A stretch of 11,000 bases of DNA from Owenia fusiformis (GCA_903813345.2 CAIIXF020000459.1:1-11000), one strand, 5' to 3'; counted from the first letter of the stretch, positions 1-8,197 are shown. The notes: generated from the sequence alone by a model not told the origin. Program-made: numbers and translations.

Positions 1-13
1 GGGTTTTCAAAAC

Positions 14-839
14 GCCATAACTTCCGAACCGAAAGTCAGATACAAATTTCGTTTTCAGATTCGGAATCCTGAGAAAATTGCCTATAAGACTAATATCCTG
101 GACATTTGATTCGGAGAACTTTTTTTTGGACCTCGTTTTCGGACACTGATATCTCGAAATAGGTTTGAGATATCAAAAAACTAAATCGACCCTAGGTTTC
201 CTACTTTTTTATAAGGAACACAATGAAAAAAAACCCGGATCAAAAATATTGAAGGACGACCGAGAAAATCAAAAAAAGTGACAAAGTACTGGATTTGACC
301 TAGTTCTTGACCTTTGACCTAGATAAAAATTTGACCCAATTTCCGAGGAACTAGATACTGAACATAAATTGACTAAATAATGATCTTTATTGGAAACCTA
401 ATGGTTATCGAGAAAACTGGGAAAGAATAATAAGAAAGAATAATAAAGAATAACTAGATTTTGGAAATTGAACGAGTTCAATTTCAGACTCCAGATCTAG
501 ACTTTTTTTAGCCGAGTCATCCAGAATAAGCCAAGTCATCCACAATAAGCTAAGTCATCCAGAAAAAGATGGATGGATGGATGGATGGATGAAAAAGGAA
601 GGAAGGATACGATAGAATAGGAAGGAACAAAAGGATAGAATAGGAAAGAAGGATAGAATAGAATAGGAAGAAGGGATAGAATAGGAAGGATAGGAAGGAG
701 AGGATATGAAGCAAGGGTAGATAGGAAGGATAGGATAGGATCAGAAAGGAAGGATGGATGAATTTTTCAATATTTTCTTCTCTACTCTTGACTTAATATC
801 AGGATACCATCAGATCGATTTTTCTTGAAATTTCAAAAC
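14..839 (+). repeat. Satellite unit A1
   Basis: 826-bp A unit. In order it holds: the shared GCCATAACTTCCGAAC start; a head with TATAAGACTAATATCCTGG found in A1, A2 and A4 only; a body with TGACCTTTGACCT at 308-320; the inverted repeat GAAATTGAAC/GTTCAATTTC at 464-485; three copies of a 19-bp repeat around AGTCATCC (about 510-567); a GGAT/GGATA microsatellite; and a tail (AATTTTTCAATATTTTC...CAGATCGAT) leading to the next unit. The preceding GGGTTTTCAAAAC (1-13) is the end of a further unit cut by the window edge. Confidence 0.88.
569..761 (+). repeat. GGAT / GGATA microsatellite block of A1
   Basis: Opens with a run of GGAT tetramers (569-592), then degenerates into GGAAGGATAGAATAG-type purine-rich repeats to about 761. 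The plus strand is almost free of C. The same kind of block, with different length and internal order, sits at the same place in A2, A3 and A4. Confidence 0.9.
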
Positions 840-1790
840 ACCATAACTTCCGAACCGGAAGTCGGATCGAAATTTGATTTGCAGATTCGGATTCCTGACA
901 AAATTCTACCCCTAATTCATAACTCATACGTTAAATTTGGCGAACTTTTTATTTTGACCTACTTTTCGGACACCATATCTCAAAAGTGGGTCAAAATACT
1001 TTCTGACGGCAAAAGGCTTACGCTATTAGCACACTCTTGGCTACATGTATACACAATTTCGAGGAATATAATTAAAGTGTAGTGTCAGAATCGCAAAAAT
1101 AAGGATAAACTATGAATTTGACCTAGATTTTGACCTAGGGATTTTTGTGTCCAAATTTTGAAATTAGGTAGCCTTCGAGGTTCCCTTCTTTCATAGGCTT
1201 TCATTATTTTAAGCTGTAATTAGTCTATATCTTGTATTTTACACTTCAAAAAAATATTTTTTCCCATTGACATTACATGGGGCACCAAATTTAGCGATTT
1301 TTGAGCTTTCAAGATGTCATAACTTCCGAACCAGAAATAGGATTGAAATTTGGTTTGCAGATTCGGATTCCTGAGAAAATTCTATACTTAATTCATAACT
1401 CAAACGTCAAATTTGGAGAATTTTTTATTTTGACCTACTTTTCAGACACCATATCTCAAAAGTGGGGCAAAATACTTTCTGACGGCAAAAGGCTAACACT
1501 ATAAGCACACTTTTGGCTACATGTATACAAAATTTCGAAGAATATAATTAATCTGTAGTGTCAGAATCGCAAAAATAAGAAAAAACTTTGAATTTGACCT
1601 AGATTTTGACCTAGGCATTTTGATGTCCAAATTTTAAAGCTAGATGGCTTTTGAGGTCCCCTTCTTTTAAAAGCTTTCATTATATTTAGCTGAACTCAGT
1701 CTATATTTCGTATTTTTCACTTCAAAGAAATCTTTTTTCCCATTGACTTAACATGGGCACCAAATTTAGCGATTTTTGAGCTTTCAAAAC
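840..1790 (+). repeat. Satellite units B1 and B2 (475 and 476 bp)
   Basis: Two full B units, 840-1314 and 1315-1790. The first ~130 bp equal the 133-bp b unit. The remaining ~340 bp hold ACCATATCTCAAAAGTGGG, a CTACATGTATACA stretch, TTTGACCTAGATTTTGACC and a closing CCCATTGAC...GCGATTTTTGAGC. Open frames of 85 and 67 codons lie inside but end at different points. B2 has a stop (CTATAA) where B1 reads CTATTAGC. Confidence 0.88.
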
Positions 1791-2243
1791 GCCATAACTT
1801 CCGAACTGGAAATCTGATTCGAATTTGGTTTTCAGATTCGGAATCCTGAGAAAATTTTCTATAAGACTAATATCCTGGACATTTAATTCGGAGAAATTTT
1901 TTTTGGACCTCGTTTTTGGACACTAATATCTCGAAATCGGTTTGAGATATCAAAAAACTAAATCGACCCTAGATTTTCTACTTTTTTATAAGGAACACAA
2001 TGAAACAAACCCGGATCGAAAATATTGAAGGACGACCGAGAAAATCGAAAAAAGTGACAAAGTACTGGATTTGACCTAGTTCTTGACCTTTGACCTAGAT
2101 AAAAATTTGACCCAATTTCCGAGGAACTAGATACTAAACCTAAATTGACCAAATGATTGACTTTACTGAAGACCTTATGGTTATTGAGAAAACTGGTTTA
2201 GAAAAAGAATAAGAATAAGAAGAAGAAAACTGACGAAAACAAT

Positions 2244-2373
2244 AGACTCCAGATTTCATCTGGAGTCTAATAAGAATACTGACAAAAACAATAGACTCCA
2301 GATTGACATCTGGAGTCTAATAATAAAGAAAACTGGCAAAAACAATAGACTCCAGATTTTCAATCTGGAGTCT
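2244..2373. repeat. Triplet of AGACTCCAGAT stem-loops in A2
   Basis: Three stem-loops at 2244-2268, 2293-2318 and 2347-2373. Each has 11-12-bp perfect arms (AGACTCCAGAT and ATCTGGAGTCT) with loops of only 3-4 bases (TTC, TGAC, TTC). They are separated by a common spacer containing AACTGGCAAAAACAAT or close variants. Arms are identical between copies while loops differ, as expected if pairing is maintained or the arms are homogenised. Confidence 0.92.
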
Positions 2374-2497
2374 AATAATAACTAGACTTTGGAAATTGAA
2401 CGAAGTTCAATTTCAGACTCCAGATCTAGACTTTTTTAAGCCCAGTCATCTAAAATAAAACAAGTCATCCAGAATAAGCTGAGTCATCCAGAATAAG

Positions 2498-2698
2498 ATG
2501 GATGGATAAAATAGGAAGGTAGGAAAGGATAGAATGGGTTGGAACGATAGGATAGAATAAGAAAGAAGGATAGGATAGAACAGAATAGGAAGAAAGGATA
2601 TGATAGGAGAGGATAGGAAGGATATGAAGGAAAGGATACGAAGGAAGGATAGATAGGAAGGATAGGATAGGATATGATCAGATAGGAAGGATGGATGA
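2498..2698 (+). repeat. GGATA-type microsatellite block of A2
   Basis: Purine-rich stretch of GGAT, GGATA, GGAAGGATA and AGAATAGGAAG words with very little C on the plus strand. Same position within the unit as the blocks of A1, A3 and A4. Confidence 0.88.
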
Positions 2699-2774
2699 AT
2701 TTTTCAATATTTTCTTCTCTACTCTTGACTTTCTATCAGGATACCATCAGATCGATTTTCCGAAATTTCAAAAC

Positions 2775-3382
2775 GCCATAACTTCCGAACCGGAAGTCGG
2801 ATCTAAATTTGATTTAAAGATTCGGATTCCTGACAAAATTCTATCCCTAATCCATAACTCATACGTTAAATTTGGCGAATTTTTATTTTGACCTACTTTT
2901 CGGACACGCCATAACTTCCGAACCGGAAGTCGGATCGAAATTTGGTTTGCAGATTCGGATTCCTGACAAAATTCTATTCCTAATTCATAACTCATACGTT
3001 AAATTTGGAGAACTTTTTATTTTGACCTACTTTTCGGACACCATATCTCAAAAGTGGGTCAAAATACTTTCTGACGGCAAAAGGCTAACACTATTAGCAC
3101 ACTCTTGGCTACATGTATACACAATTTCGAAGAATATAATTGAAGTGTAGTGTCAGAATCGCAAAAATAAGGAAAACCTTTGAATTTGACCTAGATTTTG
3201 ACCTAGGAATTTTGGTGTCCAAATTCTGAAGCTAGATGGCTTTTGAGGTCCCCTTCTTTTGAAGGCTTTCATTAAATTAAGCTGAACTCAGTCTATATTT
3301 CGTATTTTTCATCTCAAAAAAATCTTTTTTCCCATTGACTTAACATGGGCACAAAATTTAGCGATTTTTGAGTTTTCAAAAC
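2775..3382 (+). repeat. Satellite units b (133 bp) and B3 (475 bp)
   Basis: One 133-bp b unit (2775-2907) ending TTTTCGGACAC, followed directly by full B3 (2908-3382). The junction GGACACGCCATAAC is the same as in the b array at 4287-4819. A 92-codon open frame begins in b and runs through B3, but it enters B3 in a different frame from the one read in b because 133 is not divisible by three. Confidence 0.88.
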
Positions 3383-4179
3383 GCCATAACTTCCGAACCA
3401 GGAGTCGGATCGAAACTTGGTTTGTAGATTCGGATTCCTGACAAAATTCTACCCCTAATTCATAACTCATACATTGAATTTGGAGCACGTTTTGGTGTGA
3501 CCTACTTTCTGGACGCCATATCTCAAAATTGGTTTGAGATATCAAAAAACTAAATCGACCCTAGCTTTCCTACTTTTTTATGAGGAACACAATGAAAAAA
3601 ACCTGGATCGAAAATATTGAAGGACGACTGAGAAAATTAAAAAAAGTGACAAAGTACTGGATTTGACCTAGTTCTTGACCTTTGACCTAAATAAAAATTT
3701 GACCCAATTTCCCACCAACTAGATACTGAACCTAAATCAACTGTATAATGGTCTTTACTGGATACCTTATAGTTACTGAAAAAACTCAAAAAGAAAAATA
3801 AGAATAACTAGATTTTGGAAATTGAACGAAGTTCAATTTCAGACTCCAGATCTAGACTTTTTTTAGCCGAGTCATCCAGAATAAGCCGAGTCATCCAGAA
3901 TAAGCTGAGTCATCTAGAAAGAGATGGATAAATAAAATAGGAAGGTAGGATAGGATAGAATAGGAAAGAACGATAGGATAGAATAAGAAAGAAGGATAGG
4001 ATAGAATAGAATAGGAAGATAGGATAGGATAGGATAGGAAGGATAGGAAGGAAAAGATATGAAGGAAGGATAGGGTAGGATGAGATAGGAAGAATGGATG
4101 AATTTTTCAATATTTTCTTCTCTACTCTTGACTCTCTATCAGGATACCATCAGATCGATTTTTCTCGAAATTTCAAAAC
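3383..4179 (+). repeat. Satellite unit A3, hybrid head type
   Basis: 797-bp A unit whose first ~150 bp resemble b/B (GATTCGGATTCCTGACAAAATTC, CATAACTCATAC) instead of the head seen in A1, A2 and A4. It then switches at about 3520 (CTCAAAATTGGTTTGAGATATC) to the standard A body. TGACCTTTGACCT lies at 3676-3688, the hairpin GAAATTGAAC/GTTCAATTTC at 3818-3840 and AGTCATCC repeats at about 3864-3920. A5 has the same hybrid head. Confidence 0.87.
3921..4099 (+). repeat. GGATA-type microsatellite block of A3
   Basis: Mostly AGGATAGGATAGAATAGG words, with a clean GGATA pentamer run near 4020-4040. The minus-strand reading is an Ile/Leu/Pro/Ser/Tyr-rich open frame, which is a translation artefact of the repeat. 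Confidence 0.88.
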
Positions 4180-4818
4180 GCTAAAACTTGGTTTGCAGAT
4201 TCGGATTCCTGACAAAATTCTACCCCTAATTCATAACACATACGTTAAATTTGGAGATTTTTTATTTTGACCTACTTTTCGGACACGCCATAACTTCCGA
4301 ACCGGAAGTCGGATCGAAATTTGGTTTGCAGATCCGGATTCCTGACCGAATTCTACCCCTAATTCATAACTCATACGTTAAATTTGGAGATTTTTTATTT
4401 TGACCTACTTTTCGGACACGCCATAACTTCCGAACCGGAAGTTGGATCGAAATTTGGTTTGCAGTTCCGGATTCCTGACAAAATTCTACCCCTAATTCAT
4501 AACTCATACGTTAAATTTTGAGATTTTTTATTTTGACCTACTTTTCTGACATGCCATAACTTCCGAACCGGAAGTCGGATCGAAATTTGGTTTGCAGATC
4601 CGGATTCCTGAGAAAATTCTATACCTAATTCATAACTCATACGTTAAATTTGGAGATTTTTTATTTTGATCTACTTTTCGGACACGCCATAACTTCCGAA
4701 CCGGTAGTCGGATCGAAATTTGATTTGCAGATTCAGATTTCTGACAAAATTCTACCCCTAATTCATAACTCATACGTTAAATTTGGCGAATTTTTATTTT
4801 GACCTACTTTTCGGACAC
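4180..4818 (+). repeat. Tandem run of five 133-bp b units
   Basis: Starts at 4180, 4287, 4420, 4553 and 4686, with the next unit (B4) at 4819. Four of the steps are exactly 133 bp. The first unit is 107 bp because about 26 bp are missing after GCTAAAACTT. Sequences are very similar, with single-base differences such as GATCCGG against GATTCGG. This is the clearest local amplification in the window and indicates unequal exchange at the b level independent of A and B. Confidence 0.93.
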
Positions 4819-5769
4819 GCCATAACTTCAGAACCGGAAGTCGAATTGAAATTTGGTTTGCAGATTCGGATTTCTGAGAAGATTCTATTCTTAATTCATA
4901 ACTCAAACGTTAAATTTAGAGAACTTTTTATTTTGACCTACTTTTCGGACACCATATCTCAAAAGTGGGTCAAAATACTTTCTGACGGCAAAAGGCTAAC
5001 ACTATTAGCGTACTCTTGGCTACATGTATACAAAATTTCGAAGAATATAATTAATCTGTAGTGTCAGAATCGCAAAAATAAGGAAAAACTTTGAATTTGA
5101 CCTAGATTTTGACCTAGGCATTTTGGTGTCCAAATTTTGAAGCTAGATGGCTTTTGAGGTCCCATTCTTTTAAAAGCTTTCATTATATTTAGCTAAACTC
5201 AGTCTATATTTCATATTTTTTACTTCAAAAAAATCTTTTTTCCCATTGACTTAACATGGGCACCAAATTTAGCGATTTTTGAGCTTTCAAAATGTAATTA
5301 CTTCCGAACCGGAAGTCGGACCGAAATTTGATTTGCAGATTCGGATTCCTGAGAAAATTCTATACTTAATTCATAACTCAAATGTTAAATTTGGAAAAAA
5401 GATTATTTTGACCTACTTTTCGGACACCATATCTCAAAAGTGGGTCAAAATACTTTCTGACGGCAAAACGCTAACACTATAAGCACACTCTTGGCTACAT
5501 GCATACAAAATTTCAAAGAATATAATTAATCTGTAGTGTCAGAATAGCAAAAATAAGGAAAAACTTTGAATTTGACCTAGATTTTGACCTAGGCATTTTG
5601 GTGTCAAAATTTTGAAGCTAGATGGCTTTTGAGGTCCCATTCTTTTAAAAGCTTTCATTATATTTAGCTGAACTCAGTCTATATTTCGTATTTTTCACTT
5701 CAAAAAAAATCGTTTTTCCCATTGACTTAACATGGGCACCAAATTTAGCAATTTTTGAGTTTTTAAAAC
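4819..5769 (+). repeat. Satellite units B4 and B5 (475 and 476 bp)
   Basis: Full B units at 4819-5293 and 5294-5769, arranged like B1-B2. B5, like B2, starts with an altered motif (TGTAATTAC in place of CGCCATAAC) and has the same CTATAAGC stop-creating change. The B4-B5 pair therefore resembles B1-B2 unit by unit, evidence that the pair was copied as a block. Confidence 0.88.
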
Positions 5770-6617
5770 GCCATAACTTCCGAACCGGAAGTCTGATTCG
5801 AATTTAGTTTTCAGATTCGGAATCCTGAGAAAATTTCCTATAAGACTAATATCCTGGACATTTGATTCGGAGAACTTTTTTTTGGACCTCGTTTTCGGAC
5901 ACTGATATCTCGAAATCGGTTTGAGATATCAAAAAACTAAATCGACCGTAGCTTTCCTACTTTTTTATAAGGAACACAATGAAAAAAACCCGGATCGAAA
6001 ATATTGAAGGACGACCGAGAAAATCGAAAAAAGTGACAAAGTACTGGATTTGACCTAGTTCTTGACCTTTGACCTAGATAAAAATTTGACCCACTTTCCG
6101 AGGAACTAGATTCTGGACCTAAATTGACCAAATGACTGACTTTACTGAAAACCTTATGGTTATTGAGAAAACTGGGCTAGAATAAGAATAAAAAGAACTA
6201 GACTTTGGAAATTGAACGAAGTTCAATTTCAGACTCCAGATCTAGACTTTTTTTAGCCCAGTCATCCAGAATAAGCCGAGTCATCCAGAATAAGCTGAGT
6301 CATCAAAAATAAGCTGAGTCATCCAGAAAAAGATTGATGGGCGGATTGAATAGGAAGGAAGAATAGGATAGAATAGGAAGGAACGATAGGATAGAATAGA
6401 AAAGAAGGATAGGATAGAATAGGAAGAAAGGATGGGATATGGAGAATAGGAAGTAAAAAATATGAAAGAAGGATAGATAGGAAGGATAGGATAGGATAGG
6501 ATCAGATAGGGTAGGAATGATGGATGGAAGGATGGGTGGATTTTTCAATATTTTCTTTGCAATCCTTGACTTTCTATCAGGATATCATCAGATCGATTTT
6601 TCTCGAAATTTCAAAAC
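5770..6617 (+). repeat. Satellite unit A4
   Basis: 848-bp A unit with the A1/A2 head type. TGACCTTTGACCT lies at 6063-6075, hairpin GAAATTGAAC/GTTCAATTTC at 6208-6230 and four copies of the AGTCATCC 19-bp repeat at about 6254-6330, one more than the other A units. No AGACTCCAGAT stem-loop triplet is present. Confidence 0.88.
6331..6541 (+). repeat. GGATA-type microsatellite block of A4
   Basis: Purine-rich block of GGATAGGATAGAATAGG words ending in GATGGATGGAAGGATGGGTGG. More degenerate than the others (for example AGGAAGTAAAAAATATG in the middle). Confidence 0.86.
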
Positions 6618-7216
6618 GCCATAATTTCCGAACCAGGAGTCAGATCGAAATTTGGTTTGCAGATTCGGATTCCTGACAAAATCCTACCCCTAATTCATAA
6701 CTCATACATTAAATTTGGAAACTTTTTATTTTGACCTACTTTTTGGACACGCCATAACTTCCGAACCGGAAATCGGATCGAAATTTGGTTTGCAGATTCG
6801 GATTCCTGACAAAATTCTACTTCTAATTCATAACTCATACATTTAATTTTGAGAATTTTTTATTTTGACCTACTTTTCGGACACCATATCTCAAAAGTGG
6901 GTCAAATTACTTTCTGACGGCAAAAGGCTAACACTATTAGCACACTCTTGGCTACATGTATACACAATTTCGAAGAATATAATTGAAGTGTAGTGTCAGA
7001 ATCGCCAAAATAAGGAAAACCTTTGAATTTGACCTAGATTTTGACCTAGGCATTTTGGTGTCCAAATTTTGAAGCTAGATGGCTTTTGAGGTCCCCTTCT
7101 TTTGAGGGCTTTCATTAAATTGAGCTGAACTCAGTCTATATTTCGAATTTTTCACTTCAAAAAAATCTTTTTTCCCATTAACTTAACATGGGCACCAAAT
7201 TTTGAGCTTTTAAAAC
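6618..7216 (+). repeat. Satellite units b (133 bp) and B6 (466 bp)
   Basis: b at 6618-6750 and B6 at 6751-7216. B6 is about 9 bp shorter than other B units because part of the CACCAAATTTAGCGATTTTTGAGC end is lost (CACCAAATTTTGAGC). The frame open in B1, B3 and B4 is closed here by TAA in CATTTAATTTTG. That argues against selection on a peptide. Confidence 0.87.
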
Positions 7217-7633
7217 GCCATAACTTCCGAACCGAAAATCTGATCGAAATTTGGTTTGCAGATTCGGATTCCTGACAAAATTCTACTCCTAATTCATAAC
7301 TCATACATTGAATTTGGAGCACGTTTTGGTGTGACCTACTTTCCGGACGCCATATTTCAAAATCGGTAAGAGTAATCAAAAAACGGATGGCACACTTATG
7401 AAAGGGCTGTTTGTAAGCTACAGGATGAAAAAAAGAAGAAGACGTTTCGAGAAATAACGACGAAGATAATAGACAGAAGACTGAAAATGTAAGATTTGAC
7501 CTAGTTCTTGACCTTTGACCTAGATAAAAATTTGACCCAATTTCCCACCAACTAGATACTGAACCTAAATGAACTGTATAATGGTCTTTACTGGATACCT
7601 TATAGTTATTGAAAAAACTCTTAAAGAAAAATA

Positions 7634-7659
7634 ATAAGAAGAAGAAGAAGAAGAAGAAT
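7634..7659 (+). repeat. GAA trinucleotide microsatellite
   Basis: Run of about seven to eight AAG/GAA triplets. Shorter AAG runs follow each of the next stem-loops (7704-7720 and 7770-7785), so the spacer between stem-loops has itself expanded. Confidence 0.9.
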
Positions 7660-7674
7660 ACTGGCAAAAACAAT

Positions 7675-7830
7675 AGACTTCAGATTGACATCTGGAGTCT
7701 AATAAGAAGAAGAAGAAGAATACTGGCAAAAACAATAGACTCCAGATTGACATCTGGAGTCTAATAAGAATAAGAAGAAGAATAAGAATACTGGCAAAAA
7801 CAATAGACTCCAGATTGACATCTGGAGTCT
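7675..7830. repeat. Triplet of AGACTCCAGAT stem-loops at the array end
   Basis: Stem-loops at 7675-7700, 7737-7762 and 7805-7830, spaced 62 and 68 bp, each with 11-bp arms (AGACTCCAGAT/ATCTGGAGTCT) and the loop TGAC. The first has one arm mismatch (AGACTTCAG). Spacers hold ACTGGCAAAAACAAT plus AAG repeats of variable length. They correspond to the A2 triplet, though all three loops here are TGAC. Confidence 0.92.
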
Positions 7831-7915
7831 AATAAAATAAAGAAAATTCAATTAATAAAACTTTAAAATCAATTTCTCAAATAAGTACAATTATTTCTTA
7901 ATTTTGGAATCTCAG

Positions 7916-8089
7916 GACACCCTTCAAAAAGAATTTATTGCCTTTGAAACTAGGCAGAAGTACAATGCATTGAAACCAATGATGCCAATACGGTCCCCCA
8001 CATATTTCCCTCGGTATAAACCCTGTAGCCTAAACCTCCCAGCACATTACAATGTAGACCCTAAGGGCCGGTCCGCTGGTCATTATCAG
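7916..8089 (+). CDS. Candidate internal exon, unrecognised protein
   Basis: A 174-bp open stretch bounded by a plausible acceptor (TTTTGGAATCTCAG before 7916) and donor (CAG|GTTATT, GT at 8090-8091). It gives exactly 58 codons in phase 0-0. No ATG opens the frame (codon 1 is GAC), so it would be an internal exon, and the frame closes soon after the donor (TAG at 8129). The peptide is mixed in composition, with a Pro/Tyr/Arg-rich middle (IRSPTYFPRYKP, residues 25-36) and a Lys/Glu-rich start (LQKEFIAFETRQK). There is no signal peptide or membrane segment. I do not recognise the family. The last 12 codons lie within the palindrome at 8055-8197, so the 3' part may be exonised repeat or the exon may be false. 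No partner exon was found in the window. Confidence 0.42.
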
Positions 8090-8197
8090 GTTATTTTGAT
8101 ACAGACCAGTTTATTTTTTCACTGGGTATAGGAGAATAACATTGCAACTGGTCCATAATTCCATTTTGACCAGCAGGTTTCAGATCCTTAGGGCCTA
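8055..8197. repeat. 143-bp imperfect palindrome, possible small fold-back element
   Basis: Three nested matching pairs occur in order. TAGACCCTAAGG (8055-8066) pairs with CCTTAGGGCCTA (8186-8197), one mismatch. GCTGGTCA (8075-8082) pairs with TGACCAGC (8167-8174). GACCAGT (8104-8110) pairs with ACTGGTC (8147-8153). The arms end in TA on both sides, as a TA-duplicating element would leave, but a TA match is weak evidence. It could be a decayed MITE. It overlaps the end of the candidate exon and its donor. Confidence 0.6.

Larger units (their letters stand above)
1791..2774 (+). repeat. Satellite unit A2 (longest A copy)
   Basis: 984-bp A unit of the same head type as A1. It is longer because a triplet of stem-loops (2244-2373) is inserted between the body and the GAAATTGAAC/GTTCAATTTC hairpin (2392-2414). 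TGACCTTTGACCT lies at 2084-2096, AGTCATCC 19-bp repeats at about 2439-2499 and the GGATA block at about 2498-2698. Confidence 0.88.
1..7845. repeat. Complex satellite array with higher-order structure (A/B/b units)
   Basis: The stretch is almost wholly made of three related tandem units. Each begins with GCCATAACTTCCGAAC or a close variant: starts at 14, 840, 1315, 1791, 2775, 2908, 3383, 4180, 4287, 4420, 4553, 4686, 4819, 5294, 5770, 6618, 6751 and 7217. Spacing falls into three classes: exactly or nearly 133 bp (b), 466-476 bp (B) and 797-984 bp (A). The order is A1 B1 B2 A2 b B3 A3 b5 B4 B5 A4 b B6 A5, so the higher-order period (A start to A start) is 1777, 1592, 2387 and 1447 bp, varying with the number of b and B units. 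The array continues beyond the left edge. I do not recognise the family. It is likely heterochromatic or intergenic/intronic satellite, with no sign of a coding role. Confidence 0.93.
7217..7845 (+). repeat. Satellite unit A5, diverged and truncated array end
   Basis: A unit with the A3-type hybrid head. From about 7366 to 7492 it differs strongly from all other A copies, then returns to near identity at GATTTGACCTAGTTCTTGACC (TGACCTTTGACCT at 7509-7521). It lacks the GAAATTGAAC hairpin, AGTCATCC repeats, GGATA block and tail. It ends instead in GAA repeats and three stem-loops. It marks the right border of the array. Confidence 0.85.

Noticed and set aside
3910-4110. Minus-strand frames rich in Ile, Leu, Pro, Ser, Tyr over the GGATA blocks (also 6303-6548)
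   Set aside because: Low-complexity translation of the microsatellite; no domain or regular start.
825-5482. Recurrent 67-92-codon plus-strand open frames in B units (containing ITSEPEVGSKF and FSDTISQKWVKILSDGK)
   Set aside because: They repeat because the DNA repeats. Unit lengths 133 and 475 are not multiples of three, start codons differ or come from the preceding unit in another frame, stops fall at different places (B2, B5) and B6 is broken by TAA. Amino-acid-changing differences among copies are common. A codon-substitution test over many genomic copies would decide.
7152-7753. Minus-strand 173-codon and 62-codon frames with Phe- and Ser-rich starts
   Set aside because: They read through satellite A5/B6 and the AAG microsatellite in antisense; the Phe/Ser runs are the triplet repeat.
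1-7845. CRISPR array or bacterial repeat region
   Set aside because: Units of 133-984 bp with no repeat-spacer alternation of 20-40 bp, and the flanking gene has introns.
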